A stretch of DNA of 64,000 nucleotides from Flavobacteriaceae bacterium F08102. GTDB lineage: Bacteria > Bacteroidota > Bacteroidia > Flavobacteriales > Flavobacteriaceae. The notes under the pieces were generated by a model. That model had not been told where the DNA came from and ran no database searches. It saw only the letters and a list, made by a program, of their open reading frames with translations. This document shows positions 44,489 to 53,399 of the stretch, piece after piece (the first letter of the stretch is position 1; each line of letters starts with the position of its first letter). The stretch covers positions 496,874 through 560,873 of the forward strand of contig JALKAY010000001.1 of NCBI GenBank assembly GCA_023015935.1, given 5' to 3'. The translations under genes and the position numbers were made by a program.

Positions 44489-45409
44489 ATGAAAAAAGTA
44501 CACCTACTCTTAGCTTTACTTATAAGCGCAAGTTTGTTGACCTCGTGTGTTGTTGTTGACGATGGAAATGATAATGGATTAGCCCTAGAACAAGCGCTAA
44601 TTGCACAAGATATTTGGTATGTAGATTACAATCGTACCACGGGTAACGGCGATATCCCTTTTCTTTCAAATGCCTTTACCATTACTTTTAAAAATGGAAG
44701 ATTGTATGCAAATAATAATTTGGTTGGATTAGGTTCAACAGGAGGTGGACTTGGTTTACAAATAGGGTTCTACGATACGCGTAATGGTTACTTAGAAATT
44801 GATCACGATACCGATGGATATTATGATTTAGAGGTAATCAGTGTTAACTATCATGAAATTATCATTCGTGATAATGTTACAAATACCGCCTATTATTTAG
44901 ATGGGTATCGATTAAATAACTTTGATTTTGATGCGGTTTTTTATGATAATATAGAATATTTTCTACAAGAATATGTGGCCTGGGAAAAAACCCATACAAG
45001 CATTTCTGGAGCCTTTAATGATTTTGACAATGAGAACTTCTTACAATTTACCCCAGAAAATATAACGACATTTAGATCTTCTCAAAGCCAGTTTGGCACG
45101 AATATTGACAACATTATATGGGACTATATAGGTTCGTACGAGGTCTTTGATGTAGTAGGATATGAAAATCTGAAAATTTTAACATTAGATTATGATTCGT
45201 ATGGCAATGAGGAGTTCGAATTGACCGTTAATAATGACGGAGAGATTTCACTATATCACAATGCATCGGGTACTACCTACCGATTTAATGGAAGGGGTAA
45301 TTTGCAATATAAAAAGGAAAATGAAAAAGGAGCAAAAGAAAGTAAACCCGTATTAAGAAAGAGATTCAAAATAGATCGTAAAACAAAAACAAGACATTCA
45401 AAAGCATAA
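44489..45409 (+). CDS. Hypothetical lipoprotein
   Basis: A lipoprotein with signal MKKVHLLLALLISASLLTSC (lipobox LTSC, Cys20). The body is beta-rich and acidic, followed by a strongly basic tail (KENEKGAKESKPVLRKRFKIDRKTKTRHSK). Two segments look like repeated lipocalin-like units (IWYVDYNRTTG ... ITFKNGRLY and AWEKTHTSISG ... LQFTPENITTF), which is only an impression. No function can be given. A strong terminator (45455-45485) ends it, and no obvious -7 box lies in the 176 nt upstream. Confidence 0.8.
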   Translation: MKKVHLLLALLISASLLTSCVVVDDGNDNGLALEQALIAQDIWYVDYNRTTGNGDIPFLSNAFTITFKNGRLYANNNLVGLGSTGGGLGLQIGFYDTRNGYLEIDHDTDGYYDLEVISVNYHEIIIRDNVTNTAYYLDGYRLNNFDFDAVFYDNIEYFLQEYVAWEKTHTSISGAFNDFDNENFLQFTPENITTFRSSQSQFGTNIDNIIWDYIGSYEVFDVVGYENLKILTLDYDSYGNEEFELTVNNDGEISLYHNASGTTYRFNGRGNLQYKKENEKGAKESKPVLRKRFKIDRKTKTRHSKA

Positions 45410-45454
45410 AAATAAGGTTTGGTTAGTTGATTTTGGTTGATTTTGGTCAACCAT

Positions 45455-45485
45455 ACCGCCCCAAGAAATTGGGGCGGTTTTTTTT
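45455..45485 (+). terminator. Strong terminator after the hypothetical lipoprotein gene
   Basis: A 10-bp perfect stem ACCGCCCCAA / TTGGGGCGGT (45455-45464 and 45469-45478) with a GAAA tetraloop and eight Ts. It rules out the longer start at 45437 for the next gene, which would lie inside it. Confidence 0.95.
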
Positions 45486-45502
45486 GTACTTTTAGTACCG
45501 TT

Positions 45503-46639
45503 ATGATTAATAAAAGATTGCTTGTAAAAAACCTTCTTGCCTACAATGATGAGAATAGTTTTTACGATAAAAAAATTCAGCTCAATCTAGAAAATAAAGA
45601 AGGGAAATCTAAATTTTTAAAACACGTCTGCGCACTTTCTAATTCGAACCCTTTTAACAATGCCTATATGGTTATTGGTGTAGAAGATGAGACAAATAAA
45701 ATTGTGGGAGTTGATTTTTATGATGATAGTAAAATCCAAAACCTCATTAACGCATACCTATCTAATCCTCCTAAAGTTCAATACGAAAATATTGCTTTTC
45801 CGAGGTTGCCTAGGCATAAAGTTGTTGGATTAGTAACCATACAACCCAACAACAAAACCACTTCTTTAGTAAAAGGTATCTGGAAATACCCTAAACAAAC
45901 CGTTTTCGTACGACAAGGTAGTACATCCATCCGCTCTACGAAAGATTTTCTTATTCCTAATAACAAGGCCATTGTAGAAGATTTAGAACGACATGCAAGA
46001 AATAATATACAATTAACCTTAGACGGTGTTTTCGACTTTAAAAATGAACATCAACCAGAACTCAATCCTCAATACCTTGTGTTTAAAGATCATTTTGTGC
46101 TGTGCTGGGCTGGATTAAAAAAGAAAGTTGGAAATAAAACGCTTTATTCTCGAGTTGATATTGCCTTAGTTAATGAACAAACCCGTCTCTTTTATTCAAC
46201 CCTAGACGAAGTTGAAATTGAGTACAACAGCCAATCATTTATTATCACAGAATACGTTGAATTAGGTCTAGAAAAACAAGCAAAGTATGTCCCGCTTGAA
46301 AAAACAGTAATTCACTTTAAAGACAATGGCGCTTATGACATCGTGAGTGAACTTTTATTTCACCCGCCTAGTTACGATAAAGTTGTATTAAAACACATTT
46401 TTAATCACAACAATGTCTTGATCGATAAACTCGAAAAAAACGTCCCCTTAAAACCCAATGAAAAACACGATCTCATCCAACTACCAACCTCGTATTTAAT
46501 CTGTCATTTAAACGGTTTTAAAGAAGCTAAAACACGTTTAGAAGCTGCTAAAAAGCAGCTTCGAAATTTAACCGATAAAACAGCCTATATTAAGTTTAAG
46601 GAAACGAAACGAATTTTGCGAAAAATTAAATATAATTAA
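45503..46639 (+). CDS. AlbA_2 (Schlafen-type) domain protein
   Basis: A cytoplasmic protein of 378 residues from the ATG at 45503. The N-terminal 150 residues match the AlbA_2 domain of Schlafen-like ATP/nucleic-acid-binding proteins by eye: SKFLKHVCALSNSNPFNNAYMVIGVEDE and TTSLVKGIWKYPKQTVFVRQGSTSIRST. The remainder is not recognised; its end is basic (AKKQLRNLTDKTAYIKFKETKRILRKIKYN). The upstream terminator fixes the start. An imperfect -7 sequence lies between the terminator and ATG. Such proteins are often called transcriptional regulators, which is unproven here. Confidence 0.8.
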   Translation: MINKRLLVKNLLAYNDENSFYDKKIQLNLENKEGKSKFLKHVCALSNSNPFNNAYMVIGVEDETNKIVGVDFYDDSKIQNLINAYLSNPPKVQYENIAFPRLPRHKVVGLVTIQPNNKTTSLVKGIWKYPKQTVFVRQGSTSIRSTKDFLIPNNKAIVEDLERHARNNIQLTLDGVFDFKNEHQPELNPQYLVFKDHFVLCWAGLKKKVGNKTLYSRVDIALVNEQTRLFYSTLDEVEIEYNSQSFIITEYVELGLEKQAKYVPLEKTVIHFKDNGAYDIVSELLFHPPSYDKVVLKHIFNHNNVLIDKLEKNVPLKPNEKHDLIQLPTSYLICHLNGFKEAKTRLEAAKKQLRNLTDKTAYIKFKETKRILRKIKYN

Positions 46640-46698
46640 AGAAAACGAATTTCAGTATCAACTAAAATCTACGGCTGAATTATACGTAAAACGTATAT

Positions 46699-47088
46699 TT
46701 ATAAAGACTTCACAAAGTTAACTAAATCCCACCGTTGTTCTTCAGATAAAATTGGCCCCCATTTAATCATATCGTTTCTACCATTGGTAATTTTCCAAAA
46801 AAGTTCTCCGTCGGTTTGTGATTGAACCATTTTCAACGTTAAGTTTTGAGGTTTTGGGTTTAAGGCCTTCCCTCCTATACCATCACCAACCCCCTTCGCA
46901 CCATGACAAATCATACAGCGGGTTTTGAAAATCTTTACTCCACGCTCAATGGAGGTGGCTTTATCTTTAATAGGATTTACCAATTTTTTTGCGTCTTCAG
47001 GAGCCGTCCATCGATCAATTTGACCTCTAAACTTAGTAATTCCAACGAAAAAAAAGAGAATTGTTAAAAAAGGTAATGTTCTATGCAT
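46699..47088 (-). CDS. Class I cytochrome c
   Basis: A 129-residue exported single-haem cytochrome. A hydrophobic N-terminus (LPFLTILFFFVGI) acts as signal or anchor. The haem site is CMICH in KTRCMICHGAKGVGDG, and the axial methionine is probably in MIKWGPILS. Length and motif fit small electron carriers of the PF13442 type. It is a single gene, so the partner oxidase is not indicated. Confidence 0.92.
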   Translation of the reverse strand: MHRTLPFLTILFFFVGITKFRGQIDRWTAPEDAKKLVNPIKDKATSIERGVKIFKTRCMICHGAKGVGDGIGGKALNPKPQNLTLKMVQSQTDGELFWKITNGRNDMIKWGPILSEEQRWDLVNFVKSL

Positions 47089-47335
47089 AGTTATATGGTT
47101 AAATAGTTGTTTTTTAATTAATTACAACCGCTATTATGTAAGTTTATAGACCAAAGTAGGTTCTAAAAGTAAAAAGCACTTGCATATTAGAAACGTTTTT
47201 AGCGAAAGAATATTCTTATTAAATCGTGAGATTTGTCAAACCGACGATATTAAACGCTTATTTTACTATAGAATCTCTTACCCAAAACCATATTTTCTAA
47301 GCATTTTAAGTATTTTTACGTATAAATATATTCCC

Positions 47336-48085
47336 ATGAAAAAAACCGCATTAATCACTGGAGCAACCAGTGGCATTGGTTTAGCAACCGCACGTATTTT
47401 GGCCAAAAACGATATTAATTTGGTCCTATGTGGAAGACGTTTAGACCGTTTAAATGCTATAAAAGACGAATTAAGTAAATTAACAAATGTACACACCCTT
47501 CAATTTGACGTCAGAGATAAATCACAAGTTTCTTTACAAATTGCAAATATTCCCTCTGCATTTACTCCCATCAATATTTTAATCAATAATGCGGGCAATG
47601 CACATGGATTAGATCCAATTCAACAAGGAACTATTGACGATTGGGATGCTATGATCGATGGTAATGTCAAAGGATTATTATACGTAAGTAAGCCGATTAT
47701 TGAACAAATGGTTCAGCAAAAATCTGGACATATCATTAATATTGGATCTTCAGCAGCAAAAGAAGTATACCCTAAAGGAAATGTTTACTGTGCAAGTAAA
47801 CATGCCGTAGATGCCCTTACCCAAGGAATGCGAATTGATTTAAACCCTCATGGAATAAAAGTTTGTGCCATTCATCCTGGTTTGGTCGAAACTGAATTTT
47901 CACAAGTACGATTTAAAGGTGCACCTGTTGCAAATGATGTGTATAAAGGATTCAGTCCCTTACAAGCAGAAGATATTGCCGAAATAATTTATTTTGCCAT
48001 CACGAGACCTGCCCATGTAAATTTAGCCGATGTGTTAGTATTTCCAACAGCACAGGCCAATAGTGTCATTGTAAAAAAAGAATAA
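47336..48085 (+). CDS. SDR family NAD(P)-dependent oxidoreductase
   Basis: A classical short-chain dehydrogenase of 249 residues from the ATG at 47336. The coenzyme motif TGATSGIG, NNAGNA, the catalytic Ser in IGSSAAKE and YCASK are all present. It resembles the YdfG/serine 3-dehydrogenase-like group. An in-frame ATG 156 nt upstream would add residues with no SDR character and is rejected. A TATTTTTA near-match -7 box (47311-47318) lies upstream. The substrate is unknown. Confidence 0.93.
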   Translation: MKKTALITGATSGIGLATARILAKNDINLVLCGRRLDRLNAIKDELSKLTNVHTLQFDVRDKSQVSLQIANIPSAFTPINILINNAGNAHGLDPIQQGTIDDWDAMIDGNVKGLLYVSKPIIEQMVQQKSGHIINIGSSAAKEVYPKGNVYCASKHAVDALTQGMRIDLNPHGIKVCAIHPGLVETEFSQVRFKGAPVANDVYKGFSPLQAEDIAEIIYFAITRPAHVNLADVLVFPTAQANSVIVKKE

Positions 48086-48222
48086 TTAATGAAGATAAAT
48101 AAAAAAGGAAAAATCCCTACTTCTTTCAAGGGTTTTCCCTCTTGTCTAGTTCATGCTATTACACGATCTTTGAGCTAATAAGAAAAAGGAAAAGTTCTTA
48201 CCAAAAATCAACCCATTAAACA

Positions 48223-48265
48223 CCTTGTTTCTCCCGACAAAGTTCGGCATTGAAACAAGGTTTTT
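48223..48265 (+). terminator. Terminator after the SDR gene
   Basis: A 9-bp stem CCTTGTTTC / GAAACAAGG (48223-48231 and 48252-48260). A small inner stem (CCGA/TCGG) lies in the loop, and five Ts follow on the plus strand. It lies in the convergent gap and probably ends transcripts from the SDR gene. Confidence 0.75.
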
Positions 48266-48287
48266 GTGTTATAAAAAACACATCGGA

Positions 48288-49841
48288 TTATAAATCAAAC
48301 TTTATCCCTTGAGCTAAAGGTAACTCCGTTGTATAGTTAATAGTATTCGTTTGTCTTCGCATGTAAATTTTCCAAGCATCTGATCCAGACTCACGTCCTC
48401 CACCAGTATCCTTTTCGCCTCCAAATGCGCCTCCAATTTCTGCTCCTGATGTGCCAATATTTACGTTGGCAATACCACAATCTGAACCATTCACTGATAA
48501 AAATTGTTCTGCTTCGCGCAAATTATTAGTCATAATAGCAGAGGACAATCCTTGAGCAACTTGATTTTGAATTTCAATCGCATTTTCAACGTCCCCTTCA
48601 TAACGCAATAAGTATAGTACTGGTGCAAAGGTCTCGTGTTGTACAATTGTAAAATGAGGTTGAGCTTCAGCAATCGCAGGCTTAACATAACAACCACTTT
48701 CATATCCTTCACCTGATAAAACACCACCTTCTACAATAATTTTACCGCCTTCTTGTACGACTTGTTCTAATGCCGAAGAATAGGCTTTCACAGCATCCTT
48801 ATCAATTAAAGGACCTACATGGTTATGTTCATCTAGAGGATTTCCAATAGATAATTGTTGATATGCCGCTACGAGGGCATTCTTAACTTGTTCATAAATG
48901 TCTTTATGAATAATTAATCGACGTGTAGAAGTACAGCGTTGACCACATGTTCCAACCGCCCCAAAGACAGCCCCAATAACAGTCATTTTAATATCGGCAT
49001 CTGGCGTTACAATAATGGCATTATTACCTCCTAATTCCAACAGTGACTTTCCTAATCGTTCTCCAACAGTACGCGCAACAATTTTACCCATACGGGTTGA
49101 GCCTGTTGCAGAAATCAAAGGGATTCTCTTATCTTTCGTCATGAATTCTCCCACCTTGTAATCTCCATTAATTAAACATGAAATTCCTTCAGGGAGGTCA
49201 TTTTCTTTAAAAACACTTGCGGCAATATTTTGACAGGCAATTCCACAAAGTGGAGCCTTTTCAGAAGGTTTCCAAACACAAACATCTCCGCAGATCCAAG
49301 CCAAAGCAGTATTCCATGCCCACACAGCAACTGGGAAATTGAACGCTGAAATAATACCAACAACACCTAATGGATGATATTGTTCATACATACGGTGTCC
49401 GGGCCGTTCAGAATGCATTGTTAACCCGTGTAATTGACGCGATAAACCTACTGCAAAGTCGCAAATATCAATCATTTCTTGTACTTCACCCAAGCCCTCT
49501 TGATAGCTTTTACCCATTTCATATGAAACAAGTTTACCTAAAGGTTCTTTTAATAATCGCAAACGATCTCCAAATTGACGTACAATTTCTCCGCGTTGTG
49601 GTGCGGGTTTATTCCGCCATAATTTAAAGGCCTTGGTAGAGGCTTCCATTACACGTTCATAATCTTCTTTAGTTGTTGATTTTACCTTGGCAATTAGTTT
49701 CCCATCAACTGGGGAATAACTCTCTATAGTTTCTCCATTTGAAAAGTTATTAATTCCTGTTGAGCTACCCTCATTCACCTCCTGAACTCCTAAAGTTGAT
49801 AAGGCTTCTTCGATACCAAATTCACGTGCAATTTCTATCAT
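48288..49841 (-). CDS. amaB: ALDH7 family aldehyde dehydrogenase (aminoadipate-semialdehyde type)
   Basis: An NAD-dependent aldehyde dehydrogenase of 517 residues in the antiquitin/AmaB family. It would oxidise piperideine-6-carboxylate or aminoadipate semialdehyde in lysine breakdown. The catalytic glutamate lies in LELGGNN and the cysteine in GTCGQRCTSTRRL. The C-terminal GAEIGGAFGGEKDTGGGRESGSDAWK is the family signature. It is monocistronic with a -7 box upstream. No other lysine-pathway gene is visible, so the substrate is inferred from family only. Confidence 0.93.
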   Translation of the reverse strand: MIEIAREFGIEEALSTLGVQEVNEGSSTGINNFSNGETIESYSPVDGKLIAKVKSTTKEDYERVMEASTKAFKLWRNKPAPQRGEIVRQFGDRLRLLKEPLGKLVSYEMGKSYQEGLGEVQEMIDICDFAVGLSRQLHGLTMHSERPGHRMYEQYHPLGVVGIISAFNFPVAVWAWNTALAWICGDVCVWKPSEKAPLCGIACQNIAASVFKENDLPEGISCLINGDYKVGEFMTKDKRIPLISATGSTRMGKIVARTVGERLGKSLLELGGNNAIIVTPDADIKMTVIGAVFGAVGTCGQRCTSTRRLIIHKDIYEQVKNALVAAYQQLSIGNPLDEHNHVGPLIDKDAVKAYSSALEQVVQEGGKIIVEGGVLSGEGYESGCYVKPAIAEAQPHFTIVQHETFAPVLYLLRYEGDVENAIEIQNQVAQGLSSAIMTNNLREAEQFLSVNGSDCGIANVNIGTSGAEIGGAFGGEKDTGGGRESGSDAWKIYMRRQTNTINYTTELPLAQGIKFDL

Positions 49842-49861
49842 AATAATGTAAGTTTAGAACA

Positions 49862-49869
49862 CAAAAATA
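49862..49869 (-). promoter_or_regulatory. -7 promoter element for the ALDH7 gene
   Basis: Minus-strand TATTTTTG, an exact -7 match, 20 nt upstream of the ATG at 49841. Confidence 0.45.
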
Positions 49870-49951
49870 CGAATATTAACCCAAAAGTGCAGAAATTCAA
49901 TACGAGATTTATACGAAGACAAGATCGCTTAACACCTGTGTAAAAGACACT

Positions 49952-49979
49952 AAAAAACCGGATATTGCTATCCGGTTTT
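49952..49979 (-). terminator. Terminator of the lipoprotein-sigma-barrel operon
   Basis: An 11-bp stem around AACCGGATA / TATCCGGTT (49954-49964 and 49969-49979) with a TTGC loop and a minus-strand T-run. It lies 37 nt after the stop of the barrel protein gene. Confidence 0.9.
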
Positions 49980-50016
49980 CAGCTATATTTGGAACCACCC
50001 AAATATAATTAACCAA

Positions 50017-51381
50017 CTAAAACCTAAAGTTTAACCCTGCATAAATTCCCAAAAAGTAGGGTTTAAACCCTCCTGAATCCTCTGAAAATGTATTGAATTG
50101 GTATTTAAGCATGGGTGATGTATTAAAGAATAGTTTTTTGCTAAGACTAACGTTTAAATCCAAGCCTATATTTCCACTAAAATTGACTGTATTAATATTT
50201 GAGGCTTCTCCTAGGCTCGTAGTTTTACCAAAAGAAGTTACAGATATATTATTTTGATAAAGCATATACGTACTGAAGCCTCCTACAAGATTAACGCCCA
50301 ATTTATTTTGAATCAAAGCATATTTGGCTTCAAGGGGAATTTCAATATAATTAAAAGATTGATCAATTTTTCCAGCGTTATCAAACATTGATCGCTGGCT
50401 AAATGTTTCACTGTTTTGTTGTTGTGTAGAAACAATATCAATTCCTACTCCATTCAATTCAGAATAAATATTTGCATTAAAGGTATTGGCTAGACTCGAT
50501 GATAATAATACGGCTGCATTTCGCGTTTCATAGCCCAATTCAACGGTATTGAGTCCTGATTGCAGTGTTAACTTATTCGTAAGTTTATAATTTACTTTTA
50601 TTCCATAGGATATTCCAGTATTTGCAGATTTATCATTACTCGCTAAATCAGGATCTATTGGAGACCCCTGTCCCATGCTATTGTAAAATACAGGCGCAAC
50701 ATTTGATCCGATAGACCATTTTGACATAGGGGCGCTTTTTTCTATGTCCACAGCTGATTTTTCATTATCAGATTGGGCTAAAACAGCGTCCATGATATTT
50801 GCTTTTATCTTTAGATCTGACATTGTTTCGCCCCCTTTTTCGTTCATCGTATCGGCATTATTTTCCTCATTTAATTGTTGCAGGGTACTCGCACGCTTAC
50901 TTTTGACTTGAAGGTCTGCTATAGAATTACTTGGTGTAACAATACGTTCCTGTGGTACTATTGAATGCTCTTTGGTAACTGTCTTTTGAATTTGTTGTGA
51001 GGCGATCGCATTTGTCCTTCCAATTTGCGGAACAGTATTGGTAGGCTTTTGAATACTAGACTTGTTAGTTTCAGGGACAATTACATCCTTGCCTTCATCT
51101 GCTATTATTCTATTATTTTCAATAGTTTCACCACGATCATTAGAGATTTTACTTGAATTAATCGAGGATTCTGATTGATTAAAATACCTGAAACCAACTA
51201 AAGCTATTCCAATAAGAATAGCCGCTGCGCTACCTGCACGTAGCCACAGCGGTAAAATTCTTCTCTTCTTCTTTTTCAAAAGGTGGTTTTCAATATTTCT
51301 CCAAACCACAGGTTCGGGAAAGACTTCAAAATCTTTAAATTTTTCTTGAAATAGTCGATCTATGTTTTTATGCTCCTCCAT
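50017..51381 (-). CDS. Inner-membrane helix plus outer-membrane barrel protein, partner of ECF sigma factor
   Basis: A 454-residue protein from the ATG at 51381, one nt after the sigma-factor stop. Residues 1-43 are cytoplasmic-like (HKNIDRLFQEKFKDFE, then a KKKKRR stop). One membrane helix covers about 44-63. A polar, low-complexity linker covers about 65-220. A 230-residue beta-rich region ends in NFRF, as outer-membrane barrels do. Position suggests an anti-sigma factor, but I see no zinc-finger anti-sigma motif. An alternative ATG at 51396 overlaps the sigma gene by 14 nt. Function unknown. Confidence 0.85.
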   Translation of the reverse strand: MEEHKNIDRLFQEKFKDFEVFPEPVVWRNIENHLLKKKKRRILPLWLRAGSAAAILIGIALVGFRYFNQSESSINSSKISNDRGETIENNRIIADEGKDVIVPETNKSSIQKPTNTVPQIGRTNAIASQQIQKTVTKEHSIVPQERIVTPSNSIADLQVKSKRASTLQQLNEENNADTMNEKGGETMSDLKIKANIMDAVLAQSDNEKSAVDIEKSAPMSKWSIGSNVAPVFYNSMGQGSPIDPDLASNDKSANTGISYGIKVNYKLTNKLTLQSGLNTVELGYETRNAAVLLSSSLANTFNANIYSELNGVGIDIVSTQQQNSETFSQRSMFDNAGKIDQSFNYIEIPLEAKYALIQNKLGVNLVGGFSTYMLYQNNISVTSFGKTTSLGEASNINTVNFSGNIGLDLNVSLSKKLFFNTSPMLKYQFNTFSEDSGGFKPYFLGIYAGLNFRF

Positions 51382-51382
51382 C

Positions 51383-51922
51383 TTACAAGGCTTCATTTTT
51401 TTTTAGTTGATTCTCTTCAATTTTTTGTCTTAAAATTACACGCGCACGAGAAAGGTTTGATTTCGATGTACCTTCAGATATACTCAATAACTCAGCTATT
51501 TCTTTATGTGTATACCCATCTAATACATACAAGTTAAAAACCATTCTATAACGCGTAGGCAATTCTTGAATTAACTGTAATAAATAATCTAAAGAAACAT
51601 CCTCATTATCGATCTCAACCTCTTCTGTTTCAGGAAATTCATCAGTCACCAAGTTTAATACATTTTTTTGCCTATATGTTTGTAAAGCTGTATTGATAAT
51701 TACACGCTTTAACCAACCTTCAAAAGAACCTTTAAACTTATATTGTTCAATTTTTTCAAAAACGGTAATAAAACCATTTTGCAAATTATCTTGTGCTTCT
51801 TGATAATTCCGTGAATATTTTAAACATAGGCCAAACAATTTACCAGCGTAGAGTTGGTAAATCTCAGACTGTGCCTTTCGGTTTTGTTGTTTACATTGAT
51901 TTATGAGTTTTTTTAAACCCAT
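51383..51922 (-). CDS. ECF-type RNA polymerase sigma factor
   Basis: A 179-residue sigma-70 factor of the extracytoplasmic-function class. Region 2 covers about 20-90 (YAGKLFGLCLKYSRNYQEAQDNLQNGFI ... FKGSFEGWLKRVIINTALQTYR). Region 4 covers about 118-170 (LPTRYRMVFNLYVLDGYTHKEIAELLSISEGTSKSNLSRAR). It is preceded 15 nt upstream by a small lipoprotein gene and followed by an inner-membrane/barrel protein. The operon suggests a cell-envelope signal, which is inferred. Confidence 0.95.
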   Translation of the reverse strand: MGLKKLINQCKQQNRKAQSEIYQLYAGKLFGLCLKYSRNYQEAQDNLQNGFITVFEKIEQYKFKGSFEGWLKRVIINTALQTYRQKNVLNLVTDEFPETEEVEIDNEDVSLDYLLQLIQELPTRYRMVFNLYVLDGYTHKEIAELLSISEGTSKSNLSRARVILRQKIEENQLKKNEAL

Positions 51923-51937
51923 TCTTATGTTTCGTTT

Positions 51938-52342
51938 TTAATTCACTGGTACAATTATTTCTTCAAATAAATCATTTCCTTCATCATCAACACCTTTCCA
52001 AAATTTAAAGGTATAATCTTCTACTTGTTGCACGTGCACGACAAAATCTCGCGTTTCCGTTTTAGGCTCACTTGAACACTCATCGCCTATGACTAAGGAG
52101 TTCACAGCTACAATTCGCGTATCTCCACTATATTCATAATATAAATCATAAAATGAATGACAACTATCGGGTAAATCATAAGTTACCGTCAAGGTATAGG
52201 TTTCTCCATATTCAAATGCTTCAGGAACAATAGCTTCTTTAATCGGTAATGTTTCAATACTCGCATCCGATCCATTATCATCTAAACTACATGCAGTACA
52301 TGTAATCACAAAAAAAGCGGTTATCAAAATATTTCTTAACAT
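51938..52342 (-). CDS. Small lipoprotein upstream of the sigma factor
   Basis: From the ATG at 52342 this has 134 residues with a lipobox TACS (signal MLRNILITAFFVITCTACS). The mature part is acidic and looks like a small beta-sandwich (GETYTLTVTYDLPDSCHSFYDLYYEYS ... VQQVEDYTFKFWKG), with two further cysteines that could form a disulfide. I do not recognise the family. It is the first gene of the sigma-factor operon, so it could be a regulated product or part of the signal input. An ATG at 52363 is also possible. Confidence 0.75.
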   Translation of the reverse strand: MLRNILITAFFVITCTACSLDDNGSDASIETLPIKEAIVPEAFEYGETYTLTVTYDLPDSCHSFYDLYYEYSGDTRIVAVNSLVIGDECSSEPKTETRDFVVHVQQVEDYTFKFWKGVDDEGNDLFEEIIVPVN

Positions 52343-52401
52343 AATATAATTAGTTTTTTTCAATAGATACTATTATTTATGCTAGGTTGCGTTATTTGCT
52401 T

Positions 52402-52409
52402 TATTTTTG
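52402..52409 (+). promoter_or_regulatory. -7 promoter element for the LuxE-like gene
   Basis: TATTTTTG, an exact -7 match. The box ends 9 nt before the ATG at 52419 and 15 nt before the ATG at 52425, so the leader would be very short. Confidence 0.5.
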
Positions 52410-52424
52410 TGATAATATATGTAT

Positions 52425-53399
52425 ATGCCAATTAAAAACATCTTTCACATCCAGTCAAAGACAGCATTTGAAAAACGTGCTCTGGAAATTTTCAACTATC
52501 AATTCCAGCATAATCAACTCTATCAACAATTTATTAAGTATTTAAAGATAGATCCTAATTCTATACAACACGTATCTCAAATCCCCTTTTTACCAATACA
52601 ATTCTTCAAGTCTCATCGCGTACTTAGTAATCAACAGAATGATCAAATTGTTTTTTCGAGTTCTGGCACGACAGGTACAACCAGTAAACATCATGTTACC
52701 GATGTTCAAATGTACATTAAAAGTTATCGCAAAGGGTTTAATTATTTTTATGGAAATATTGAAGAATTTACCGTGTTAGCTCTTTTACCCGCCTATTTAG
52801 AACGCTCTGGATCCTCACTTGTATATATGGTAAATGACTTTATTAAGCAGTCAAAACAACCTGAAAGCGGGTTTTATTTGCATAATCACGATGTTTTAGC
52901 AGCAACCTTAAAGCGTCTTGATAGCCAAGGTAAAAAAGTATTACTCATTGGTGTAACCTTTGCCTTACTTGATTTAATAGATCTTTATAAATTTAAATTA
53001 AACCATACAATTGTAATGGAAACTGGAGGAATGAAGGGACGAAGAAAAGAGATTACGAGAGAAGAATTACACCAAAAATTAAAACGTGGTTTTGGTGTAG
53101 ATACCATTCACTCTGAATATGGTATGACCGAATTATTGAGTCAGGCTTATTCGCAAGGAGCAGGAATTTTTACCTGTCCTCCATGGATGCGTGTTTTAAT
53201 AAGGGATCCTGAAGATCCTTTAAGTTTACTGCCAACGAATCAAACAGGTGGAGTCAATATTATTGATTTAGCGAATGTTAATTCATGTGCTTTTATTGCT
53301 ACCCAGGATTTGGGTAAAATACACAATAACGAGCAATTTGAGATCTTAGGTCGCTTTGACCATGCTGATATACGCGGGTGTAACTTACTAACTAACTAA
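52425..53399 (+). CDS. LuxE/PaaK-like acyl-protein synthetase
   Basis: An adenylate-forming enzyme resembling LuxE, which activates a fatty acid as acyl-AMP. The AMP/ATP loop is FSSSGTTGTTSKHH, and HSEYGMTELLSQAYS matches the second conserved block. At 324 residues it lacks the separate C-terminal domain of larger ANL enzymes, as LuxE does. No luxC or luxD reductase/transferase is nearby, so the acyl acceptor is unknown. It starts at the ATG 52425 (or 52419) and its end overlaps the convergent TetR gene by 12 bp. Confidence 0.87.
   Translation: MPIKNIFHIQSKTAFEKRALEIFNYQFQHNQLYQQFIKYLKIDPNSIQHVSQIPFLPIQFFKSHRVLSNQQNDQIVFSSSGTTGTTSKHHVTDVQMYIKSYRKGFNYFYGNIEEFTVLALLPAYLERSGSSLVYMVNDFIKQSKQPESGFYLHNHDVLAATLKRLDSQGKKVLLIGVTFALLDLIDLYKFKLNHTIVMETGGMKGRRKEITREELHQKLKRGFGVDTIHSEYGMTELLSQAYSQGAGIFTCPPWMRVLIRDPEDPLSLLPTNQTGGVNIIDLANVNSCAFIATQDLGKIHNNEQFEILGRFDHADIRGCNLLTN

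Noticed and set aside
45437-45502. Extended start for the AlbA_2 protein
   Set aside because: The extra 22 codons lie in and around a strong terminator hairpin; the ATG at 45503 follows it.
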